Shown: in pieces, positions 45,104 to 57,305 of the stretch
How positions within the stretch are numbered: the stretch's first letter is position 1
How the letters are laid out: every line of letters begins with the position of its first letter
Source: Citrus sinensis
Taxonomy: Eukaryota; Streptophyta; Magnoliopsida; Sapindales; Rutaceae
Length of the DNA: 64,000 nucleotides
Assembly: GCF_022201045.2 (NCBI RefSeq)
Contig: NC_068560.1
Coordinates: 34,807,001-34,871,000 of the forward strand
Reading direction: 5' to 3'
Notes under the pieces: model-generated
What the model was told of the DNA's origin: nothing
Databases searched by the model: none
The model's input: only the letters and a program-made list of their open reading frames with translations
Made by a program: the position numbers and the translations under genes

Positions 45104-47510
45104 CTAGTCTTTCTTTAGCCGAGCCTCAAAACCTCCTTCAGGTAGCTTTACTAGATGGTAAGGCATGTGAGTTCCAAGAAGTCTATCCCATATTGAGAAG
45201 AATGGCTGAGAATAGTTGTACTTCAAGCCCTGAAGTTGATGGTGGACATCGTGATAAGCGGTGTTGTTCTGGAAGAACAAGTGGAAGATATTGCCAGGCA
45301 ACCAAAGCCCAGAGTGATCATCAACAGTTTTAATCACAGCAAAGCAGAAAAATATCACGGCTGTTCGTGCAGTCATTCCCGAGACAAGAAAAGAGAGGGC
45401 TCCACCCAAAGTGTCGAGCAAAAGTCCCTCAAGAGGGTGATTGTAAAGGGCGCCGATTGCATAAGGAACAACCAGCCTATGGTGCTGAGAGTGGATATGA
45501 CGATACAAGAATTTGTTCTGATGCATATATCGGTGCACAAAGTACTGCCATGTATCCATGACAAACATCGCGATGATAATCTGCAGAATCTGCACAGGAA
45601 TCGATGCCTGGGTTGTGATGCCGGATGCATCTGCCTTTGAGGTCAACTGTTGAAACAGTTGCAAGATAGATTAGTGACTACTTGTTGGAGAAAGTATCTA
45701 TGAATGCACACAATTTACAGGTCTCTAATGTCCTAATATGAGTCGCATAGACCATTACCAATGCACAACATTATTCGCCGGTAAACCTTCAAATATTAGC
45801 TGGAATTAACAGATAAGATATGCAAAATAATTCCAATAAACAAATGCACCGACTTAAATTGCATATCATTTGTCATGAAATTACTCCTGCGCATTTTTCT
45901 GACTTTACTAAAATATTATAATAATTTACCATCAATTAGATTTTCCACAGGGAAGTGTGTTGCCACTCCCACATCACAAATCTAAATCTAGTATTATTCG
46001 AAGTTAATTAAGCCTAGATTTAGATAAAGTCTCAGACAAATGCAAACTTCTTACACATGAAGAGTATATCAACTCATAGTGCTTAGCAAAGGAAGCACAT
46101 TTCCTGAAAACGGATGGTCCTTCTGGGCCCAAGGACCATAACCAAACAAAAAGAAGCAATCTGAAAGAATATACTCAAGCTAACAAGACAACCACTAAAA
46201 GAACTTAACTGACAATGAAGAGGGGTAGGCTGACCTTCAAATGCAACTTGCCACATGACACTTGTCATGTAAATACTCAGTTACTCAAAGTCTATATCTC
46301 AAACCAAAAGAGGAAAAAGGGAGAAAATTTCTTAAAGAACTATCATGTTTCAACCAATAAAGCAAAATGACCTCTGTGTATCGTCTACATTAGTAATTAT
46401 GATCCACTAAAATCAAAATTGCTGCAGTTGACAATTACATAAAAAGGGACAGGTTAAAACATTTATCAAATCTATCAAAGTCACTATTATATTTGTCTTT
46501 TGCCATCAGCGTTGTTGGATAGGATAATAGACTCTAAATGACACAATCCCAAATTCATATAGAATCCTGGTGAAGAAGGAAAACAATTGACATACTTGAG
46601 TTCCAACTCATGCTTCACTTTGTTAAATGCTCACTTAGAAAAGTTTATCAAGTTCAAAGAGGAGATAACTTTCTCATATTATCTAGCAACAATTTAAAAT
46701 GAAAATTTTTCCACTATTGCTATGATTAGCCTGTAGATTAGCTCTAGAAAAAAATTAAAAATCAATAAATTTGAAACGTTTATTGAACTTGTATCAGGCT
46801 TCAGCTTATCCAGTTATATCAAAAAAGATGCAACAAGCTGAGCACATTCAAGTTACTCAAATTTCCACTCAAGTTCAATGCTATTTGACTTGCAAAGTAT
46901 TCACATGAAAAACTTTAAGCCTCTCACCCTGAGCAAGATAATCATTCATTCAAACCTTATTTCATCATGTACAGCAATACCCATGTCAAACATTTTTACA
47001 TTTATTACAAGGTAAGATTCAATGCTAAGCTAAGTTTTTGCTGAGCATTGAATCAATGATCAGAATTACTTTAATTTTTTTTTATTTCTCTTGCCTAACA
47101 GCTCCGCCAAACTTAGCTCCGCACTAAATTCTTATCCTCATCCTTATTACAGAAAGAATCTCAATAATCTCATGTTGGCTAGCATCCATGTAAAAGAACC
47201 ACAACATCATCGGAAACAACAAAAACCGGAAAGCATGGCTAACATAAAAGTCATTCTAAAAATAACGTTAACAACTAACCATGAAAAGTAACTGTGCGAC
47301 TGTTGCCTGAACGAGCTGTTGAAGCAAAACACCCTTGACCACAGCAGAAAGTGGCACTGAGTTCTTCTCATCTTCCTCCTTTTTAGTATGTAACCTGTAA
47401 TTATCCAAAGGAGGTAACATTTGATAAAACCCTGCATATAACCAATACACTACTATTGGAGCAAATGTCCCCATTGCTTCATCACTCACATATCCTTCCC
47501 AGAACACCAT
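45104..47510 (-). CDS. SBH: Sphinganine C4-hydroxylase (sphingoid base hydroxylase)
   Basis: Two coding exons, 47510-47280 and 45646-45104 (774 bases, 257 residues; Arabidopsis SBH1/2 are about 260). It starts MVFWEGYVSDEAMGTFAPIV. The fatty-acid-hydroxylase histidine boxes are HRYMH, HSQHH and HDVHHQ, which hold the di-iron centre. Several hydrophobic segments (TFAPIVVYWLYAGFY, VQILQIIIAMFVMDTWQYF, TAVIFFCFAVIKTV) place it in the ER, and the end RLKKD resembles a dilysine ER-retrieval signal. The enzyme adds the C4 hydroxyl that makes phytosphingosine-type bases from dihydrosphingosine. A leader intron is likely between about 47575 and 48180. Intron 1 is about 1.6 kb with no obvious insert. 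Confidence 0.95.
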
Positions 47511-48826
47511 CGTTGATCCAATTTACACGCAAAAAATAATCAATCCAGCTCAAATTTCAACCTTCATCTATTGTCTAAGAGCTAACGCTGAATGCTTTGC
47601 GTTCACCTCAGCCTGATGATAAAAACCAAAAAGATTGATTTAAACTAATTCAAATTAACACCTAATAGTAAGAAGTCATGCAATATAAATTAAATTCAAA
47701 AGAAAGAATTAAAATCGCGAAGCATTGACTAACAAAAAAAAATCAATGAAATAGATTTGAAATTTCAAATGTCATACTGCGTTACTTAGTTTAAACTAAT
47801 TAAAACTAAAACCTAAAATTTAAAACCTAATGTAGTTTAAAATAATTAAACGTGAAACCTAATATTTTAATTATAAAACTCCAAATCATACATCAAATTT
47901 CAAAATAAAAACAAACTCAAGCGGAAAAAAAAAAGCGACGCATTGACTAAAAAAAAAAAAAATCAACAACAGAAGATATTTAAAATCCTAAACGTCACTT
48001 AGTTTAAATTAATTCAAAAATTAAAACCCAATGTGTGAGCTAAAATTAAGAAATCAAGCACTGAAGATAAAAAAGGGAAAAAAAACATTGTAGTTTGTTA
48101 CTTAAAAATAATCAAATTAAAACCTAATATTCAAAAATCTGAAAATGAAATACTATAAAAAAAACGTTGGCTAACTTACAGATACGCAAAATGACCTTGA
48201 AATGGCAGAGAATGAGAGTGACATTCAGATCTATCTAGCTTTTGAGCCGCTTGATTTTTGAATCAACCAATCGGGGAACAAGAAGAAACGTTTGTGACAG
48301 TTGTGAATTTTCTTTTCTTTTTTTTTTCAAAAAAGATTTTGCGGTGCAATATAAGTGGATGAGAAGATTTTTTTTTTTTCTGTTTTTATTTTGAAGGGCT
48401 TTGCCGTGTGAGGCCCAACCTGGGCTTTCGTTTCTATGTCTGTTTGTACGGCAGACAGAATAATGATTGACTGACGCTGCTTTTTTTTCCCTCTTTCTTG
48501 CATAATAATATCTACCTCCCTAACTTATTTTTTATTTAATCAACTCATGACATATTTTTTTCCATTTATGTCAAGTAGGTCTTTGATTTTAATTATTCGA
48601 CTAAAAGTATGAAAGACCAAATAATTCTTAAATTTTGTTTAGTTATTTGAAAGAGACGGAGAGCCATGCATTAACTAGATAGCAAACCATCTCATTGCTC
48701 ATATATATGAGCATGAGTTTAATTTTTTATGTGATTCACTAAAAGAAATTTTCCGCATATCTGACATAATAAAAAGTTATATACTTAAATAGAGTCATAA
48801 CATAATAATGTCGGAGGTCTATAAAG
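47511..48826. other. SBH 5' leader, leader intron and promoter
   Basis: The minus-strand phrase CTGCCATTTCAAGGTC near 48200 and a GTAAGT donor near 48178 suggest a leader exon and intron; 48240-48480 would be promoter. From about 48540 on it is AT-rich intergenic sequence. Confidence 0.4.
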
Positions 48827-49072
48827 ATTTTTAATTTTAGATATGGATGGATTTGTAAATGTAATATTCAAAGTGAGAGAGAGAGAGAGAGAGAGAAAAT
48901 GACCCAAATTTAAATTTGAAATCTGAAAGTTTTAGAAATAAGTTATATAATATTTTTAATTTTAGATATGGATGGATTTGTAAATGTAATATTCAAAGTG
49001 AGAGAGAGAGAGAGAGAGAGAGAGAAAATGACCCAAATTTAAATTTGAAATCTGAAAGTTTTAGAAATAAGG
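48827..49072. repeat. Tandem duplication, about 124-bp unit with a (GA)n core
   Basis: Two copies (48827-48942 and 48951-49072) share TTTTAATTTTAGATATGGA, TAATATTCAAAGTGAGAGAG, AAAATGACCCAAATTTAAAT and GAAAGTTTTAGAAATAAG. They are nearly identical; the GA run is longer in the second copy, so it is a polymorphic-type microsatellite. Confidence 0.9.
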
Positions 49073-49462
49073 AATACAAACGAAAATTCTTTAGAAAATG
49101 CGCTAATTGAGAAATTTCAAAACAGTTTTTGAATAAACATTTTACAACAAATAAAAATTGTCTATTACTTTTAAAAAGATTTATTATATATTTTTTATCA
49201 CAATTATTATAAAACTTTCGTAAAAAATTAAAATATCATAAAAAGCATGCGGGTCGTGCTCCCTCTCGGCCTTGGTCCTAGAATTTATGGGGCTCCACTA
49301 GGTCCGGTATAAAGAAAATGGGCCTCAATTTAGGCCGGTCTATAGTTTGTCGGAATCAATTTATGGATCCGAATTCAATACCGCGTTAGTAAAAGGGTCC
49401 ATTGCAATATTTCTTGGTTCGTGATAGCTTATATTTGAAGCAAACCTTGCATTTTTATAATT
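49073..49462. other. Intergenic stretch
   Basis: AT-rich to about 49235, then a GC-richer patch (GGGTCGTGCTCCCTCTCGGC) up to 49420. No gene recognised. Confidence 0.4.
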
Positions 49463-49470
49463 ATGCTAAC
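49463..49470. repeat. 8-bp target site duplication, left
   Basis: ATGCTAAC, repeated exactly at 49945-49952. Confidence 0.85.
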
Positions 49471-49944
49471 TAGGGGTGGGCATTTTACCCGATCCGACCC
49501 GACCCGACCCGATAAATTTCGGGTTAGGGTCAGATCGGGTCGGGAAACCCGATCGGTTTGAAATTTACAAATCCGATCGAGTTGTGATCGGTTCGGATCA
49601 AACTCGACCCGATCCGAATATCCGATCGGGTTCTTAAAAAAAAAAAAACGTACTGACCCGAATTGACCTGATTTCAACCGACCCGAATTGACCCGAACTG
49701 ACCCTATTTCAACCGACCTGAATTGACCCGAACTGACCCAAACTGACCCGAATTGACCCGAACTAACCCAAATTGACCCGAACTCAATTCTACCCATTTT
49801 AAATTCAACCCGAACCAACCCGAACATAACCCAAATTAATTGATCCGAACCGACCCGAACTCAATTATACCCATTGTTCCTTGTCTAACTTGAACAACCC
49901 GAAACCCGATCGGGTTGACCCGAACTCGATTTTGCCCACCCCTA
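49471..49944. mobile_element. Non-autonomous hAT-type element made of GACCCGAA-like repeats
   Basis: Ends are perfect 12-base inverted repeats, TAGGGGTGGGCA and TGCCCACCCCTA, flanked by a perfect 8-bp duplication (ATGCTAAC). Both are hAT features. The 474-base interior is dominated by direct degenerate repeats of ACCCGAATTG/ACCCGAACTG and a GATCGGGT-rich left part. No protein is encoded; the 132-codon minus-strand frame across it is just the repeat translated. Confidence 0.9.
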
Positions 49945-49952
49945 ATGCTAAC
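49945..49952. repeat. 8-bp target site duplication, right
   Basis: ATGCTAAC, partner of 49463-49470. Confidence 0.85.
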
Positions 49953-50660
49953 GACTGAAAAACGTTTGACATCTTCTTCAATATTACAAATGTCGCTCAT
50001 TATGGCAGCAAACTTCTTGCTCAAGACAAGAAGACAGCATAAATAAGTGATAAAACTTTCATGCATGATGTCACCAAAAACTGAGGTCGCCAAAAATATA
50101 AAATAATAATGATTTTTTTTTTTGTGGTTGCTTAGTCTAATCATTTTTTTTATAGGGAATATGTCTAGTTAGTTAATTTTTTAACGATGAATGATCGATT
50201 GTATGAAAAATATATGGGTTATAGATTTTCATTAGAGAAGTACCAAATTTATGGTTCATCATAACTCGCAATTAAATTTCTAAAATTCATGAAGCTATTT
50301 TGTCAAAAGTTAGTAATCTCATTAGATTCCGTCAAATTAAATCTACTAAAAGGTTTACGACCAATTTTCAGAACATACATTAAACTAAAAAATTAGAAAG
50401 TCCAAAATATTCTAAATAAATTTTTGTTATAAATACTTCTCTGTATTTATTCCATAATAAACCATAATTCTTTAAGTCGCCAAAAATGCTTTAACCGTAA
50501 AACTCATTCTTAATCACAACCGTTTATCATGCAGAAGCACAATTCCGTGAACTCTAAACCCACACACACCAATCCTCAGTTTTTATCTCACTTGCACTAA
50601 GAGTAAAAATCAAATTTTTTTTTTTTATAGAGAGATCCCTATGATAGATAAAATCTCATT
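49953..50660. other. Intergenic AT-rich stretch
   Basis: No gene, RNA or clear repeat seen. Confidence 0.45.
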
Positions 50661-50975
50661 TAGGCTCCATTTAGTACAATTTTTCAAATAGAGCTTTTAT
50701 AAATAACTCTTTTACCAAAAAAATTTTAATTGTTTGGTTGTCAATAAGAATTTTTATTAAAAATTTATAAAATTATTTTAATAGGCAGATTTTTCAAAGT
50801 TATGTTATAAAAAGAGTAAAATAAGATTGTTAAATAAGTAGATAATATTTTAAATATTATTAAAAAAAAACTTTTCAACCTCTATTCCAAAAGTCAAAAA
50901 TTTGAGTTTCTACTAATGGAGACAAAATAACTTATTTAAGTTACAAAAGCTCTATTAGAAAAACAACCAAACAAC
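50661..50975 (+). repeat. Dispersed MITE-like repeat, copy 2
   Basis: Begins GGCTCCATTTAGTAC and parallels 29735-30056. Its ends are inverted: TTTTTCAAATAGAGCTTTTA on the left against TTTTTCTAATAGAGCTTTTG on the right (reverse complement). Confidence 0.6.
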
Positions 50976-52239
50976 AACAAAATTTATGATAAGAATTTAT
51001 GAGATTAAATAAACACTTATAGTCATTAAATAAGGCATATCAAATATGTACTTAATTTGTTAATTGATGTAATCAAATACATAGTCTGCCTTTTATAATT
51101 GTACCTTAACCGTGATACAGTTCATTCAAATTATGTTATAGTCCCTACGATTCTTCATAAAACACCCTACAATAATGTATTATAAATTTCAATTTTTGGT
51201 CAAACAAAATATAACTTGGAAATTGTAATTTAAAAAAATTGAAATTAAAACAAAAAGTAGGACAAGTGTATCACAATAGGTTAATTTTTATATATTCTTA
51301 CACTGGTGATTTTTAAGCATCATAAAATTGGGAATTAAATTGTTTTTTTACTAATATAAAGAAAATTTTAATATTTGACCTTTTGATCATTTTAAAAGAT
51401 TTTACAAATTAAACCGATAAATTTAGTTATTCGTAACATAAAACTACCAAAACAATAATAGGTTTAAAGATTAATAATTTAAAATATATTACCATCCTTA
51501 TACATTTAAGATACATAACTTGTAACTTAAATAATATGAGAAGTGTTATTCTATAATAGATAGTGTGAAACTAATACATGAGTGGTAAAATTTACATAAA
51601 ATTTAAGAGACAAACAAATAAACCTTTAAATCTATTAATAGGATAAAACAATGGTGCAAATATTGTACCATACCACAGCTGCACTTAACCATTGAATCTA
51701 GCTGCACACATATACCATAGCTAAATCAATGGCTAGTTGCACTATAGTTGGACCCCATTAATATTATAAGCTCTAAAAGATAAAATTTTTATTGGTCTCT
51801 TAATTCTAATTTCCCAAACCAAACGTCCCATGAAGCAGAGACTCGTGTGAGAAATCGCGAACTAAATCCTTATTTATAATTTTATCAAAACTTAATTAAA
51901 AAAATTGAGGCAAATTTCACAGAAACTTCCCATCCGCGCTCGCCTAAAAGCAGTCCCAACCCACCGCCACAATATTTCCTCACGGAACTACTTTCGAGCT
52001 TTGACCAAAAAGCTTTCATACACTCCTCTGGAGTCAAAATTTTAATCTTATCGTCTAGGGGTTGTTTGTTCACGCGAGCAAACCCCAAATCAACTGCCCA
52101 TCACTTTTTCCAATATCATGTAGTAAAATTTTCCCCCATTTTGACACTCTGTAGTTGTTTATTCGTTTTATAAGTGGGATTTTTGTTCAATTTGTGATTG
52201 GTTTAGGATTTGATTTTGTTTGATTTGAATCGAAGAGAT
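50976..52239. other. Intergenic stretch and NAC promoter
   Basis: AT-rich to about 51830, then the probable NAC promoter and 5' leader. A small minus-strand frame at 51885-52088 resembles nothing I know. Confidence 0.45.
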
Positions 52240-55200
52240 ATGAAGGTGACTTCAGAAAACGTGTGGCCGCCTGGATTCAGGTTTCACCCAACAGATGAAG
52301 AACTTGTTCTGTTTTATTTGAAGAGAAAGATCTGTAAGAAGAAGATCAAATTTGATATCATCTCTGAGACTGACGTTTACAAGTGGGATCCTGAAGAATT
52401 GCCTGGTATTATTTTGACACTGTTTTTTTTTCCTTTTCCTTTTCGTTTTTGTTATGTTATTATGTTTTTGATTCGTTGACTTGAGAATTAGGTTGATTTG
52501 AGGGTGTGTTCAATTGGGTTATTGGCCGTTGACTTGGTTTGTGGCGAAGTTGAAAACTTTATTCATCTGGGTTTTGCGTTCTGTTGATTGATTGATTGTT
52601 AAGAATCGCTTTTGATGATTATTCTGCTTGTTTGACCTGTGATTTAGTCAATATTAGAATCTGCGTGGGTTGAATATATATTGTTCTTTGGTATATTGAT
52701 TGACGTTGATGATGTAGGGAATCTGTGTTGAACTTCGGAGATATCAGACATGCAACGATTCCGTATGACTATAAATAGGTCATGGTTTGTAATTGTAACT
52801 ATGAGCTTCTATCATTCGTGTTTGGGATATTGTTACTGTGTGGCCACTTTTTTTTTTATAGTATTTAATTGAATGTTCAGCAGTATATTATGATTGGTGA
52901 AATTTACTTTTTCTGGATATGTTCGTCTGTTGATTGATTAAACAATTGGTGTTCTAACAAATGTGCCAATTTCTTTTAGGGCAATCTTTGTTGAAGTCTG
53001 GAGATAGGCAATGGTTTTTCTTCAGTCCGAGGGACCGGAAGTATCCTAATGGAGCAAGGTCAAACAGGGCAACCCGACATGGGTATTGGAAAGCCACAGG
53101 AAAGGATCGGAATGTAACATGTCATTCTAGGAATGTTGGAGTGAAGAAAACCCTGGTTTTCTATAGGGGACGTGCACCAACTGGTGAACGTACAGACTGG
53201 GTGATGCACGAGTATACCTTGGATGAAGAGGAACTTCAGAGATGCCAGAATATCTCTGTATGGTTCTTATTAGTTTCTTTGTGAGTTAATTTTTTTCCAA
53301 TGTGTTTGTCAGTTACTAATCTGGTCTCCCTTTGAATTTCAGGATTATTATGCACTTTATAAGGTTTTCAAAAAAAGTGGACCTGGTCCTAAAAATGGGG
53401 AGCAGTATGGGGCTCCATTTAAAGAAGAAGACTGGGTTGATGATGAAGATCTAGTTGATACAAAAACTGTTGAGGAGATTGCTTCAAAGGAACTGAAAGA
53501 GGTTGCAACTGCTCATGATGTGAAACCTAATGGTCAAGTACCATTGGTGTTGGATGATTTTGAGGAGTTTATAAAGCAACTTGCTGATGAGCCCTTACCG
53601 ACTGAGACTCAAATCAATTACACCTATGAAGCACCCCAGGTTGGTTATTTTTTCCATTCTGTAGTTGCATTTGTGGATGTGTTGAAAACAATAGAACGAA
53701 TGTCTGTTTCATTAATGATATTAATTTCTTGATACTTGAATGTGGTGACCTGAGTGCAATATGGAATGCAACTGGTCTGCCTTTGATTACATCAACTCCT
53801 TTGTCATATACATTTTGGTGAAACTTGCTTTGCCAAAATGAAAATAGTGGATCTAAGTAGAAATCAAAACAATGGCTAATGAGTGATGTTGTACGCATAT
53901 GCAATTGAACTTTTATAACCAATGTCCATTGACATATGTTATGATCTTAATATCATGCAGGTTGTTGGCGAAGAAGAGGCACAAAGTACCTTGATGAATG
54001 CATCCTCTAGGGAAGTTATGTTTTCTGAGCCTATCAGTGTGTGTAATGAGCAGGCCAGCTTTGACTTCACCCAATCTGCTTCCTCAAATTTGCAACTGTA
54101 TGATACATCTGAGGTCACATCTGCTCCCAACAATTGTGAGCAGGTGCTGCAGATATTTGAGGAGGATTTCTTGGAAATGGATGATCTGATTGGTCCTCAA
54201 CCTACAGTTTCCACCCCTGAGGTGGAGAACTTGCAGTTTAATGAGTTCGATGGACTGAGTGAGCTTGACCTGTTCCATGATGCAGCCTTGTTTCTTCAGA
54301 ATTTGGAGCCTGTCGATCAGGAAGAGAATACAAATGCTCTGGCAAATAACTTGGTGAACCAGGTAGATCACCAGTTCCAGCCTCAGTCAGTGGTAAACCA
54401 GGTGGATAACCAGTTGCAACCAAATTTGATTGTCAACCAAATGAATCACCAGTTGGAACCAAATTCAATGGGAAACCAGACAAGTCACCAGTTGCAACCA
54501 AATTTGGCGGTAAGCCAGGTGGATTACGAGCTGCAGCCCCATTCTCTTGGTGCAGAAGATATTAGCAGTCAGCAATGGATGCATGATCTCTGTGCAGAAG
54601 ATATTAGCAGTCAGCCTTGGATGCATGATCAGCTAACTAATTTCTTCACTCCGACAGAATCGACTCAAGGGATTTTGTGTCCCCCAATCTCAGGTAAATT
54701 ATTCAATGTACATTGGTGATGATACCTTTGTTCTTCTACAACTGAGAGTTCTATTTCACTGAGTTGTGTTCTTGTGTTGGACAAATTTGCTGTCTCCGTA
54801 GCCTGTCCATACAGAGCTCTTGATGAAATGGATGGTCTGGTTGACATGACAACAGTCCACATGGCAAAAAGCCTATGTAAAGAGAATTGAACCAGATTCA
54901 AGAGCTCTTCCAGTACAATTATTACTTCATATGTTAAAAAATTTAGTGATTGTGTTATAGGGTTTTGCTAATACTGCAATTTTCTAATTGTTTAGGTTCC
55001 ATACAACAATCTGCCAATCACCCTACTGAAGCAAACCCAAATCAGGATCAAAGTGGCCAAGAAGTTGGTGGTGCAACAAGTCGGTTTGCATCTTCTTTGT
55101 GGGCCTTTGTTGAGTCTATACCAACTACTCCTGCGTCTGCTTCGGAGAGCCCATTAGTGAATCGGGCGTTCGAGCGAATGTCTAGCTTTAGTAGGATGAG

Positions 55201-55372
55201 AATAACTGCAAGAAACCCCAATGTAGCTGGAGGTGATGCTGCAGCTTTAACAAGAAGACAGGCGAGTAGTAACAGGGGATTTTTACTTTTATCTATTTTG
55301 GGAGCATTGTGTGCCATTTTATGGATGTTAATGGGAACTATGAGAGTCTTGGGCAGTTGCATCTCCTCTTGA
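52240..55372 (+). CDS. NAC017: Membrane-tethered NAC transcription factor (NTL type, ANAC017-like)
   Basis: Five exons: 52240-52405, 52980-53257, 53343-53639, 53961-54693 and 54996-55372 (1851 bases, 616 residues). The NAC domain (about residues 9-170) has all five blocks: [55 protein letters not shown] followed by [29 protein letters not shown] and [20 protein letters not shown]. The acidic activation region contains five tandem 13-residue repeats (NQVDxQLQPN type) and a duplicated AEDISSQxWMHD. The C-terminus has one membrane span ([20 protein letters not shown]). ANAC017-like factors sit in the ER, are cleaved on mitochondrial stress and activate alternative oxidase genes. Start: the ATG directly before [12 protein letters not shown]. 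Confidence 0.94.
54352..54550 (+). repeat. In-frame 39-bp tandem repeats in the NAC gene
   Basis: Five units encode [52 protein letters not shown] and [13 protein letters not shown]. The period is 39 bases, so the frame is kept. Confidence 0.9.
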
Positions 55373-55941
55373 TTTTATGTAAATGTGAAGCTTATTGTCG
55401 CTAATATATTTAGGACAAATTGTTGGTTTCTTTAGAAAGCTTTACACATTGTGAAACCAAACAATGTTCTGATTTTATGTGAATTTAGAATGTAAAGGAT
55501 GAAGTTTTGTCTTTTTTGGAAAAGTATGCAGCAGGCTCCTCGAGACAAAATATACTGATAATTTTATATTTTATGAAGATCTTACTAACTAATTTTATGA
55601 AGATTTTACTCTTGAATTTTGTCAGCTATTGGCTTGACAATGCAGCTTTATATTTTCGATTGTCGGTGTGGCAAGGTGTCTTCATATGGAAATTATGTCT
55701 TATTCTAACATTCATAATTTTTATCTAAGTCTTATTTTAACCCGTAATCCAAAATAATATGATTATTCTAACATTCTTAATTTTTATGTTGGTCTTATTT
55801 TAACCAGTAATTCAAAATATTATGATCTTATTTTATAAATTGTGAAACTCTACAAGAATAAAACTACATTTTGTATTTGGGACCGTTCACAATCAACTAC
55901 TATTGGTAATGACTTAAAATACAAACCTACAAATACCGCAA
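55373..55941. other. NAC 3' side and tRNA upstream region
   Basis: NAC 3' untranslated region, then AT-rich sequence with a diverged repeat (TTCTAACATTC..TAATTTTTAT at about 55708 and 55765). Confidence 0.4.
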
Positions 55942-56014
55942 GCCCGTCTAGCTCAGTCGGTAGAGCGCAAGGCTCTTAACCTTGTGGTCGTGGGTTCGAG
56001 CCCCACGGTGGGCG
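55942..56014 (+). tRNA. trnK-CTT: tRNA-Lys (anticodon CTT)
   Basis: A 73-base cloverleaf. The acceptor stem is GCCCGTC paired with GGTGGGC (one G-T pair) plus discriminator G. The D arm is in TAGCTCAGTCGGTAGAGC, which also supplies the A box. Anticodon stem CAAGG/CCTTG encloses the loop CTCTTAA, whose middle triplet CTT reads AAG (lysine). The T arm GTGGGTTCGAGCCCCAC supplies the B box (GGTTCGAGCC). There is no intron and CCA is not encoded. A TTTT at about 56023 can end Pol III transcription. Confidence 0.97.
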
Positions 56015-57244
56015 TGTAATTTGCTTTTCTTATTATTATTTTTTTTTGTTTTTGTGCTTGTGTCTGTGTCACCATTGCTCCTTAATTTGTTTATAAGTTT
56101 TATAAATTGCGAACGAACATCAATTTTGCAGTGTAAATAGTCAACTCTTCTTAATGGGTAACAATGAGTTCTATAAAAATGTTAAATTATTTTTAAATGA
56201 TCTCATTTAATTAATTTTAACGCTTTTACTTTATTTGATACTAATAGAACCTTTTAAAACTTGTTTACTACTATAATTATACAGTAAAAGAACCCTTAAA
56301 TTTTTTTATTTAAATAACTGCATGCCTTTTAATATTAAATTTGAAATAGATTTTTTAATAGTACACCGTTTAAATAATTATGTGATTTACAATCAAAACA
56401 TCAATTTATTTCCTTGCCATGGGTTAAAAGAGCTTGAGATAGTGTTTTCTTTTTAATATTTAATTTGAAATAGATTTTTTTCTTTTAATAGTAAATTATC
56501 TAAAATAAACACATTATTAAATAATATTTAAAAACTCGTTTATTAAGATAAGTATACGCCTTTTAATGGAATGATGTGATTGATTGAGATGTAATTATAA
56601 AAATTATAGTAAAAAAAGGGTTCTAAGACTACTGCTACAAGGTATATTGAATGGATTCATAATTAAATATATATTATTTTGGATGCCAGCTATTTAAAAT
56701 AATAAAACATTTTTGTGTTGAAAAATAAATCTGAGGTTGATTTTCATTCATATGAATCCAGAAAGGATTGAGTTTACTCATAAATAATAATGGTAAATAA
56801 TGATGTGTTACTATCAAATTATAATAATCATTAAATCTTATTATTAATATAAACAGTAAATTTCGATCCAGAGAGTTGGGGCTTGGACGAGAGTCGAGAC
56901 TCGAGAGCAAACCGAAACGACGACGCACCATTCTCAACATTCTCTCCGTGCGTCTGGAATACATAGAGAAAGAGGGCACACCCCCTCGGCTTCTTTGTTT
57001 ACCCCTTCGGCTTCTTCATTGACACTCGCAAGACAATTCAAATCAATTCAATTCAAACACAGAGGAGAGCTTATTATGCGTATTCAATTGAATATAATAC
57101 TATTATTTTTGTTCTAACTACGATGCCGTATTAGCGGCGACTTCAGAAACAGAAGCGGAAACAAAACACTAAATTAATTAAAGTGATGGGCAGAATGAAG
57201 AAGATGAAGCAGCGCTTCACCTTCTTCTTTTCTTGTTAACTTCA
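56015..57244. other. Intergenic stretch and CSTF64 promoter
   Basis: AT-rich with short T runs. From about 56865 the composition becomes balanced, probably the CSTF64 promoter and leader (about 56900-57244). No other gene seen. Confidence 0.45.
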
Positions 57245-57272
57245 ATGGCATCTTCTCAGCATCGTTGCGTTT

Positions 57273-57305
<33 letters not shown>

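Noticed and set aside
45236-45640. Plus-strand open frame of 134 codons
   Set aside because: Antisense shadow of SBH exon 2.
49515-49535. Possible interstitial telomere motif (GGGTTAGGGT)
   Set aside because: A single hit within a GACCCGAA array; the array period does not match TTTAGGG.
49429-49827. Minus-strand open frame of 132 codons rich in SGQFGSV
   Set aside because: It is the translation of the ACCCGAACTG-type repeats of the hAT-type element, with no family resemblance.
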